DNA of 64,000 bases from Angiostrongylus vasorum (lineage: Eukaryota > Nematoda > Chromadorea > Rhabditida > Metastrongylidae). How positions within the stretch are numbered: position 1 is the stretch's first letter; the number at the start of each line of letters is the position of its first letter. Below the pieces are notes generated by a model. The model searched no databases and was not told where the DNA came from. It was given only the letters and a program-made list of their open reading frames with translations. The position numbers and the translations under genes are program-made. The stretch lies in assembly GCA_018806985.1 (NCBI GenBank), contig JADANN010000146.1, positions 62,001-126,000 of the forward strand, given 5' to 3'. Shown here one piece after another: positions 37,301-47,100 of the stretch.

Positions 37301-40300
37301 GGTGAGCGAATGCATATCTAGCCTTTACAATCACCCGCGGTGACCTATCAATGTATGGAGGCACCCAAACAAATATTGTGCCAAATTGCCGACCCCGGAG
37401 AGATGGAAGGCTTGATGGGGCGATGGGCGCGGGCATCGGTTCGGCGTGTGGGGCGCCTCCAACCACTGCGCCACACGCGTCGTTGACTACATAACTTTGT
37501 AAATTCTTATTTGAAAACTGGAATGATTTGTCTCCACCAAGGCATGGCCCAGTACAGTCTCCACATTTGACTTCTACTTGATTAGCTGGTGACTTATAGT
37601 TGATTAGCTGGCCATGACTCGCGTCCTTGAAGACCGAGATTACCTATGCAGGCCTTCTGCGAATGCCACTATGGTGTATTGTCAGCCGCCATTGAAACGA
37701 AGAAGTTTTTAACACCTTGGTACTATTACCATCACTGTTATTTTTTCGGCTAAGTGAAGATGTCACTGGGTAGAAAGTGTTGGAATCGCTTATGTACACA
37801 GGCAGAATTATGTTCTACCATGAGCCATGTTCTACATCATTTTCTCCATTGTGAAAATGAATACCTTACTGGAGAAAGTTTTACTCTGGCAGCCTACTTA
37901 GCAGTTGAAGTTCTACAAGGTCACTGGTCAAATAACTCTGACAAAATGGCGTTGATTCCTTGAAATCGCTTCTTCTTTGTCGGTGAAGCTGAAGGTACGG
38001 ATCAATCAACTGGTCTTGTCCTAGTTGTCACAAAATTGTGTCCCATGAGAGCCTTGTGAGTAAAATGATTGTGTATTAAGAGAATGTCGATAGGAGTGTA
38101 CTATTTCGTACAAACAGAAGGTAAAGTGAAAATTCAATCGGAATCTAAGGGATGCTTTCATATTTGTCAAGATGTCGAGAACCTGGTAAGCTAGACATGT
38201 CGTCGATCTGAGAAACAATCGTTTAAGTAAGCAGTTTGCTAGAAAACTTGACGGGATATGAAGCTTCACACCTGGAAGACCAGTCACTACCCGGCGGTGA
38301 AATTTTTTGCGAATACCTCAAAAATATAGTGTTCCTCAGGTCCCCTCATGTGAGCAAAACCCACTGAGCAACTCTAGCACGTGACAAGGAAGAAAGATTG
38401 TTGTGCTGTCACCAACTTAAACCAATGGATAGTTTGAAAAAGGACGCGCGTGTGAAAGTGTCAGATATTTACGTGATCAGCTTATAGAGAAAGCTCAGGA
38501 TATCACAGAGCACATTTTTAAGGTGATTCTTGGCAGAATCTTTGTTTTGGAGGATAATGTCTTTGCTGCTTAGGAATTTTCTCTTACTTATGGATAGCAT
38601 TATGCATGGTGCAAGCAGCACGAGTGGACGATGGTAACTGTTTAATAGAAGGTCGTCCATTATGTCATGTTTTCCTAGATTATGATGCTAAGATAATTGC
38701 AAAACACAGATCTCGGCTAAATTGCGACCCGCTATTACCATTTCCATGGGCTCACTTGTTACCCACTGCACTACACAAGGTCTTGCTTTGTCTTTCTCTC
38801 AACCAGTTTTCTGTCTAACGGTGACATTAGCAATCACGTTTCATTGGGAATGACCTGGGAAGTAGGAATAGGCATTGAACCCAGTTAAGCTGAAGCTGTA
38901 TTTAAAATCAAATCGTTAACTTCTTATTTGGTGCTAATACAATTTTTTGTGGTAAGGCATGGTGCCAAATACAACCACTGTGATGCTGAGATATTTGCAA
39001 GACATAGAACCCAGGCCAGATTTACTCAGTGCTGCAGTGCAAAATTCTCAAAAAAAATTTTCCTTGATGGTGGCTTCCAAGCAAGAACTTGGGACTTTTC
39101 TCATGCAGTTTTCTTCTAGAACCATTCTTTTGGCGAGACATGGCAGTTGCTCCAACTTTAATCGAAAACAAAAACTAAGGCGGAACATCGTAAGATCGAG
39201 ATAGTCGTCCTCCAAGATGTTGCCTTTTGAGTGGTAAGCTATTTGTGCCCTTCTATAGCATGTGGATTCTCTTCTAGAGAACATCTACGATAGGTAGAAA
39301 TAACGCCATCCAGCTAACTTGTGGTGCCTTAGGGTCGTAATTAAATCAAAAAATCAGAAAATATGAAGTGGCAGATGTTTGGCGAGATTTTAGAGACGTT
39401 TTACTTGTGCCCATAGCTCACGATTGGATATTGATCAATAACTCATGACGAGAAGGAGAAGTTCGTTCAAGCTTCCTTTTTGTCATGTGCAACTTATTCT
39501 TCCAACGTAGTGATCTCTTGCCCTGTGTTTCAACTTATACTGTAGCTGCTTTGATAACGTAATGATAAAATACGCTGTACAGAGACAATACTATATCGAG
39601 TAGACAATATTGGAAAAGGTAGCCATTTTATCCATATATCGTGAGGCACGATTTTTTATGACGCACGTGAATATTTTCTTTCTTTTTTTTCCTTTCTTTC
39701 TTTTCTTTTCCTTGCTGTCTTGCCACTAGAACTGCGTCAGGTTGGCTACAGTCACTTCTCAAACAGCTTGACACTTGGAATAACGATATCGGGGATGAAC
39801 GTCCTGCTACATGACGTAATTTCGCAGACATAAATACCCGTAGGCATTATAGAATATACTTCAACCACTATCGGTCACTTCACAGGGACATGTGTGTCGC
39901 AGTGGTTGGAGGCGCCACCGCGACACACAAATGGGATCGATCCCGGTGCCCGTGGCTCACCAAGCCTTCCTCCGGGGTTGGCATATTGGTACCAGACTTG
40001 CCTGGAAGGATAGCAGTACTGGCTCAATACATCGGTAGGCCACCGCGAGTCATTGTAAAGGCCAGATATGCATTGAATCACCTATAAACGATGCTTAATG
40101 AAGTCGAATGCTTGGCGTATCCCTCAGGGATTGATCAAAGCCGTGTGCTCTATCCCTTATTATTTATCCGTCACTTTATTGACTATATTTTTAAAAAAAC
40201 TGCAGTGCTCGTAAGATATTGACTCGATTCTGCAAGAGCTTAGTTTACCAAATGGCACAGAAAATGAAAATAACTAGGTAAAAACTTTGCGTATACCGTA

Positions 40301-41824
40301 TCGCAGAAGAAACTCACCTGAGCAGATGCCTTGAAGGTTTGAATAAGTATTTTCAGTCCGACGGAATGTTGGGTGAGTTTGAACAGTCGAAGAATTCGGA
40401 TTATGGAGAAGAATTCGACGGAATCCCTATGAACAATTAAGCAGGGAAAACGTCTAGGAATGACGCAATGTGCTCAATGAACACTGACCGATTCGCTCCG
40501 GACAAGACACTGTCGAGTGCCCAGTCAATATAGAAGGAAATTGTAGCGATAAAATCGATAATGTTGACAGGATTTTTGAGAAATGGACCAATTTTCGGCG
40601 AGAACAACATTCGTAGCAGAAACTCGCCGGAAAACCACATGTTGCAGACCAATTCTACGTAGAAAAATGACGGATGAGAACTAAAAGAACAACGATGATA
40701 TGGAGAAGACAATAACTGTGCCGAGATATCTCTCCATTGGGACTCTCCGTTGGGCTTCGAACTCGTGATTACCTTTATGGGACTCAAGTATTATCGTTTT
40801 CTTGTTCAGCAATCGCGAAGTTGTTAAACAGCATACATTTTCTTCCATAGAAAAAACACAATACAATACAACAGTAGCTGACGTTTCGGCAGAATCGCCT
40901 TCTTCAGAGCCTGGAAGGGTATACTGATAGTCTCTGAAGAAGGTGATACTGCTAAAACGTCAGCTACGCTTGTGTTATGTGTTACTGTATGGAAGTAAAC
41001 GTATGCTGTTTAACAACCTCGCGATTGCTGAACAAGAAAACGACGCATTCATACTCCACTGCCGAGGTTAATAGAAAGTCGATCCTGGGAACTGTTTCAA
41101 GTGTTATCAACCACACCAACCTAGACCTTGCTTTGCCTTCCTCCTCATTCGCTTTTCGACCTAACGCTACCGTTAGAACTAACCCGTCAGCGGGAATGAT
41201 CTGGAGAGCACAAATCTGTAGTGGGACCCAGTTAAGCAGAAGCTGTAGTCGAAATCACTATGCCTTAACTTTTACTGACTGCCTTCCTTTTTTTTCATGG
41301 CAGGGGTTCGATGAGTAATTGAACCACAAGGATGCTGAGATATGAACAAAACTAAGATCCTCAGGTGGACTGCGAGTAAAGTTATGGCTGAGAGAAAGGG
41401 AAGCAAGGAGCAGGATGATCACGGGTTCGAACCTTAACTGACGTTCCGTGTTTTGCATATACTTCAGCATCAGTAAGATTGTATTTCACATTGACTCTGC
41501 CATAAAAAAAGAATGGGCAATAAATTAAAGTTGAGATCATAGAAAAGACTCATCGGAAGTAGTAGCACTTAACACAATAGTTAAGTTCGAATATCATTTG
41601 CAAAAAAACTGGATAAAGTAAAAATCTTCTTGTAAAAAATGCGGTTGGAAACCTTTAATTAAATACCTATACCTGGTGGTAGTTTTACCAACGTAGAACG
41701 TCTTCGGATGGCTAACATTCAGCTGAACAATATCAATGTCGGGTATTCGAAAATACGGATGTGTCTTTAGACAGAAGCAGACGATGGACAGCACAACGAA
41801 GCAGATGTTGACCATTGAGATTGA
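34391..41824 (-). CDS. Shaw-type (Kv3) K+ channel membrane cassette B, S1-S6 and C-terminus
   Basis: Voltage-gated K+ channel core without its own T1 domain in view. Exons, 5' to 3': 41824-41689 (S1: [18 protein letters not shown]), 40680-40489 (S2-S3: [33 protein letters not shown]), 40426-40318 (S4: [17 protein letters not shown]), 36346-36179 (S5-pore: [29 protein letters not shown]), 35194-35067 (S6: [14 protein letters not shown]), 34541-34391 ([10 protein letters not shown], then about 37 residues and TGA). Phases agree except between the first two exons, where a small S1-S2 linker exon must be missing. The first exon opens at a TTTCAG acceptor in phase 0, so it is not a start exon. The filter is GFGD rather than the usual GYGD. 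No T1 motif lies between here and cassette A. It may be spliced to the T1 exons upstream of A. Confidence 0.88.
36800..37080 (+). mobile_element. Rep-B SINE-like copy, decayed
   Basis: 'ccatgtaacgcagtgtttac' head, 'cttggtccaatcctgcac' in place of the B box, and the family end 'cgatgcttaaataagtcgag'. In cassette B intron. Confidence 0.6.
37240..37490 (-). mobile_element. Rep-B SINE-like element
   Basis: Minus strand: 'gcgtgtggcgcagtggttgg' head at 37480, then 'ccatctctccggggtcggc' and 'ttaatgaagtcaaatgcatg'. Inserted in the same intron as the previous copy, in the opposite direction. Confidence 0.75.
38290..38400 (+). mobile_element. RTE-type retrotransposon 3' fragment
   Basis: Short piece translating around ATLARDK, the end expected of hookworm-type RTE proteins. 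It parallels 55800-55850 in the decayed RTE copy ('acccactgagc', 'gcacgtgacag/agg'). Confidence 0.4.
38620..39010 (-). repeat. Rep-D copy
   Basis: Contains 'gaatgacctgggaagtagga', 'aacccagttaagctgaagc' and, at the end, 'gatgctgagatatttgcaag'. In the cassette B intron between S4 and S5. Confidence 0.65.
39671..39715. repeat. Polypyrimidine (CTTT)n-like tract
   Basis: About 45 bases of almost pure C/T on the plus strand, so purine-rich on the channel-coding strand. Confidence 0.8.
39881..40164 (+). mobile_element. Rep-B SINE-like element with target-site duplication
   Basis: The head is 'acatgtgtgtcgcagtggtt' and the B-box region 'gggatcgatcccggtgcccg'. Flanks TATCGGTCACTT (39869-39880) and TATCCGTCACTT (40165-40176) match at 11 of 12 positions, marking exact insertion borders. 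Inserted 150 bases downstream of the S4 exon. Confidence 0.85.
40876..40914 (-). ncRNA. Hammerhead-ribozyme-like motif (head-to-head pair, 1)
   Basis: Minus strand: GGCT, CTGAAGA (fits CUGANGA), hairpin GGC...GCC, GAAAC, GTC, AGCT. Stem I GGCT/AGCT is four pairs with one wobble. Faces a second copy at 40930-40966. Confidence 0.5.
40930..40966 (+). ncRNA. Hammerhead-ribozyme-like motif (head-to-head pair, 2)
   Basis: Plus strand: CTGAAGA core, but stem II is weakened (GGT...GCT) and GAAAC has become AAAAC. Likely inactive. Together with the previous motif it makes a palindromic PLE terminus. Confidence 0.4.
41090..41480 (-). repeat. Rep-D copy
   Basis: Contains 'gggaatgatctggagagcac', 'cccagttaagcagaagctg', 'gatgctgagatatgaacaaa' and 'acgggttcgaaccttaac' (B-box-like). 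Next to PLE terminal-repeat sequence (40980-41090). In the cassette B S1-S2 intron. Confidence 0.65.
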
Positions 41825-44137
41825 CTGAAATGAGAAAAAACTTGACCTATCGTCGGCATCAGCGCCGACGGCCAAATTCGGCCTTTAGATGGTCACTGGT
41901 GGTCGACTGATCCCGTTCATGTTAACAGGAGCTTCGATCTTTCACCTTCAGTTATCTCAACTAATATTGTCATTCAGTAGACTTTATGCTAGGTAGTATC
42001 CAACTACTGCGACAGCATTCGGTGATAGATTCGCATCTATGAGAGATTTATAAGTAGAAGAAGATTGCATTTCCTCAAGTCATTGTTAAAAACGCGTGTC
42101 ATTTCTGCCTTTACTGCCCAGAACTGAGAAGCCCGATGAATTCTACCGCAAGGAAAGGTGCTTCCTTCTAGGCTTAGATCATGCGAGAACCAAAGGGTAT
42201 TTAAGTTTACTCTATGTTAACAGAATAACTATGCCTTTAACTTTCTGCAAGACATCGTTAGCAAAAAATGCAGAAATGCTGTTATAGCTAGTAGTAATAG
42301 TAACTAATAGGGTTAACGGTGGAAGACAACGATCCAGAGCTACCATAAAAACGTGCCAGGATGGTTACCACTGGAAACGATCGATATCAAAGACGTTTCT
42401 TCTTAAAGTGTTTCAATAGCAGTCCCATAAAGAGTAAATCGTATGTAGTCGAAACAAAAACAACATTCGAAAATGTTGTGAGCAATGTTGCACATCGTAT
42501 ACGAGTCATATTGATGCACATGAGTTAAGTTTGGCAAAGCTGAGGGCAGCATGTTCGATAAGGTAAGAATACCATGGAGGGGTATGATGGAACATGAAAG
42601 GCACAGCAGATGGAGTACGGTAGCTATTAAACACAGGCTATTTTTTTGGTACTAAAAAGCGTTTCGATCCGAAAAGTTCAAGCTGTGTGAGTGAAAACAA
42701 ACAGACTGTAAAGACATAGGGTTCTCAACATCTCGACATCTCGATTTGAACGAAATTCACACTTCAGCATTAAACGTTGGCGCAAACACCACGCGTGATT
42801 TCTACCAATAAATCGATCAGATACTTTCATGCAACTCACCGTAATCGATCTTGGTATGACGAAAATTCTGAAAATTACCACGTATACATTATATCAATAA
42901 TTTATTAGTAACCCTGTACACATAATTTACTAATTTTATCGATTTTTTATGAGCACTCCTTAAAAAGGACACTCGGAGAACAGATGACGCAGTTCGGTGG
43001 CCACAATATCACCTTGACTAGAGTCATATCAAACATACGAATAAATGTAAAGAAAAAAGCTATTCAACAAGAATTACAGTAATCCACGATTTCGTTGAAA
43101 TATAATAGCAATGTGAGTCTACAGTATCACAAAACAAATGGCAAAAGCGTTTCAGCAATCGATATGCTTACAATATTTAGTGTATAAATGGTGTGCATAG
43201 GGGATAAATCCGTACTCGAAGATAACGTTCGGAAGAAAAAGTGACGTCCATCGAAATAAACAAAACGACTAGACTTCAATAGAAGAAAAGAAAACTATTT
43301 TTAACACCAGCTTAGATCACCTATAAATCCTTAAAGGATGAACTTGAATTTCTTCTGGAAGAAACGTGTTGCAAAAAATGTTGCCTTCTTCAATAAACAC
43401 GAAGAAATGTCAGTTTTCTCCCTGCTGAATCTCATTGTGGATAACTGATCCACTGCTGCATGCGGCAACTATCACAAGCGATCACGTTTACTCTCGCCGG
43501 ATAAGTTCGTAAAAATTGGGAGTTCGCCAAAGCTATAAAATTTAATAAAGCTAACCATCATATCAGTGGCAAGATCAAGGCGGGATAAGAATCGTCACTG
43601 CCCAGTTGGATTTGTTACTGCCAGCGCAAGTCGGCTTAAGTTCAAGGCGTGGGACTATGAACAATTTACTGACTGCGTCTACGTTAATAGCAGATGTCCT
43701 ACCATAGCTCGGATTGAGGGCTGGATAAATGATCGCAGAAATCCAAAAGAAGACAGTAATTTTCTTTTTGAGGAACTATTGAAGAATAAGAGTGAGTAGG
43801 CAGTGCAACTGTTATGAAATCACTGTTATTTCACAGTGATCAGAAAACAGGTGGTCGTCGATGGTACTTCATGCTTTCCTGGCCAGTGTTAGCCGATCAG
43901 CTTCCGATGTGATTCACAAGGTGGTCCACCATTTCGTCCAAAACTGTTAAGAGGTGCCATATTGGACAAATATCCTGATGATTTCTTCCGATTCTTGTTC
44001 CAGTGCAAATGTTTTACGCTCAGCATTGATGGTTTCACTTCATGAGCCTAAATAAAGGGACTATCGATTAAGTAACTTTTTGGAAACATTTTCTCTTCTA
44101 TTTTTTTTTAAGCAAATAATCCTTATGTAATGGACGG
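41825..44137 (-). other. Spacer between cassettes A and B; no T1 exons found
   Basis: I searched the minus strand for T1 motifs ([24 protein letters not shown]) and the pre-S1 motif (IWALFDEP) and found none. Frames at 42096-42287, 42678-42881 and 43566-43799 show no family resemblance. The absence supports cassette B lacking its own N-terminal exons. Confidence 0.6.
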
Positions 44138-47100
44138 TTACCGTGCCTGTAACACTCGCCGCCGTTTCTTGGGCAGCTTTGCGCGGGCTTGTGAATGCGA
44201 GTAGAGATTGGAGAAATTGGAGACGATCACTGGAACTGGTAACGCTATTGTCAGTACACCCATCAGGGCACACAGCGATCCCACAACCATACCCAGGTAC
44301 GTACGAGGCACCTGAAATCGGCCCACATTGGAACCTGTCATTTCAGATTGGCGATGAATTCTGAAATGGGCGAAAGGCTATTAAAAAAGACCATGAAATA
44401 AAAAGAAAAAATAGCGGATTATTTTATATAGTGCGTAATTCACGCGGCATTACATTGATATCCGAAGGTATTGGCCCAGATTAGAAAACTTGTTACAGCC
44501 CAGCCAAAGTGAAACGGCAAAGTGTAGTTTAAATTTTAGCTCACACCGACATCAAATACTATGCGGATTTCAGCACTTTTTTCACTGGATTCATTTCTTC
44601 GCGTCTGTAATCCGTTGAGGTCTTAGGACTTTTCGTCTGTGTTCGGCTGAGATCTGAGGACTTCGTCCTTACATGAATTTCGTTGAGTGGTGGATGGTTC
44701 AGTCGATTCTCACTGGCATGTTGGGAGAGCCATGTTAGGGATAGCATTCTCAGCTCTTGCTATAAACAATCGCCAGCATTGCTACAATAAGAGAGAACTC
44801 TTCCCAGACAAGTCGGCCACCAATTTGGCGACCCTAAAATGATTGAAGTCCTGATCGGAGGGGGGCGGGTCGAACCCATGCGTTGTGCACATTGAACGGC
44901 ATCCTCCACCAGTGTGTTACTCGCGCCCAGAAAATGTGAGAAAACTGTTAAAATATCTCAAATCATTGCAGTTTCATACCATCTAAGCAGTTGTTTTTTC
45001 CGAAGAAGTTCTATACCGGCATTGTGATGAAGGTGTTGGGATAAACGCAACATTTCAGAACTAGTGAAAAACGAATAATCAGATAAATCATCATGAGAAA
45101 AAACCGATAGAAAGCATAAGGAGAACATAAGAAGGACATATAAAGAGAACATGGGAAAACATTAAAAAGAAAATAGAATATACACTGTTATTCAAAAAAG
45201 AGAGCAGAATAAAAAAAGACTCTTTATTAGTTCCCAAGATCGACTTTCTATTAACCACGGCGTTGGATTATAAATCTGTTGTTCTCTTTTTTACAGCAAT
45301 CGCGAGGTTGTCATTCAGCACACCTTTGCTTCCCTACGAAATATAACACATACAACACAACGGTAGCTGACGTTTCCGCAGCTTCTTTTTCAGAGCCTGG
45401 AAGGGTACACTAATATGTAATTTACTAGGTCAAACGCTTCAACAATGCAAACAGAAAGATGAAAATCTGAACAATAATTACACGATCACCGGCTTCTCGA
45501 AAAACCCACCGTTTTTATCTGTTTTCCACCGAGGAAGAACAGCCGCTTAGAGTCGCATATGGTTGATTGCTGCACCACCCCACATCAAAAGTCAGTTCTG
45601 AGATACGGGGCTAGATCACGCGTTATCTCAGGGCATTCTTCCTTGCTATTCATTAATTTATCCAAAAAGCCTCGAGAAATTTGTGCGTTGGTGTTCTGGA
45701 CCTCCCGTTCGAGGATAGCGACTTTTCACATCAAAAATCTTCTCCGCTGTGTTTTTGTATCCTATGCGTGCCTAGTGGCGTGCCTTGTTTTGATTTTCGT
45801 TTGCCGCCTAGGTGTTCTTTTTATGCGGATATAAAAGTCAGGTAATACAGGTAGCAGGTGATAAATTTTTTCAAGCAACAACGTAAAGTCTACGAAAAAT
45901 CAAACATCTTATGAATTTTTTTCGCACACGGTTAACAACAAGTCACAATGCCGTAAAAACAACTCACAGTGCACGGACTGACAAGCACTATGGAAGCAGC
46001 ATTGGAAACCGTCCCACGTACATGCCCGAACAGCTTCGGTAGATCGTTTTTGACGAGTTGCATCACACGAGGACTCACATTCAACCAGTCCACGTTATGC
46101 AGTAGATCTTTCATTTTCGCTAGTCGCTGTTTTTTCTTTCGCTGCATGATCGGCTTTGTATGATCCTCTTCATTGTGCACGGACACATTCGACAAGCGGC
46201 GATTCTCAACGATTGGAAACAGAGCAGAAGCGTTTGACGGCGGCGATGAGCACTCGCCTAACTGTAACCGAGGCACCAACGTCTCATGCATAGACGTCGG
46301 TGAAAAGCATTGCGAATAGCAAAAACTGGAATCCGCTTGAAACTCGCCGCCAATCGGTACTAACTGCGTCACCGGTATCGGCTCAAATTCAGAGGCGATT
46401 TCCGGAGGCGGAGATTCACACTGACCGGCGAGTTTCGAGTTCTTGTTACTTCGCTTTCGGTACCACTTTGTCATGTAACCGCTACTTGAAAGGTTTATTT
46501 GAACGTTTAAAAACGGAAGCCACTTTTTTTCTCGGTTTCTCCTGGGTGAACTTAATGTACTCAGACTGATTGACTACTATTGACCTAAAACTAAACAATC
46601 AGTGGGTCAAAGTGGCAAGGGCGGCAGGAACATCCTCGCCTTCACACACAAAGAGGGCGCTCTTGCGAAACATGTTTCGAACAGCCACCTCTGTGTGCAC
46701 AAGTAGGGAACTAAAGGAAGAATCGCGCAACTTGGCTTAGCAAATAGCCATCTCCAATGGCTACGAAATAGTAACCCCACCAGATAAGTTTAGAAGAAGA
46801 GCGCCTCAAAACGAAGGCCGAAAAAAAATCCCGTTTACTTTGCCCTTTATTAGCGATGAAATAAGTGTAGCGATAAAGCGATGCTTAAGAAGGGCAGATC
46901 CAGAGGAATCGGTAGCGACAGTTGAAATAACACCGGATACTCTACGCCGTTAGTTAGTTCATAACCGCCTGTATTACCGTCTATGTAAACACCAAATTGT
47001 GTAATTTTCCCTTACGGCAGAGACGATGACTGCATGAGTTCAGGTACGATACACCTGATTTCTAGTAGTACTTGCAGAGACGGATATATTGGCGAAACGA

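Noticed and set aside
45559..45834. Plus-strand frame of 91 codons
   Set aside because: Antisense to the PLE GIY-YIG remnant.
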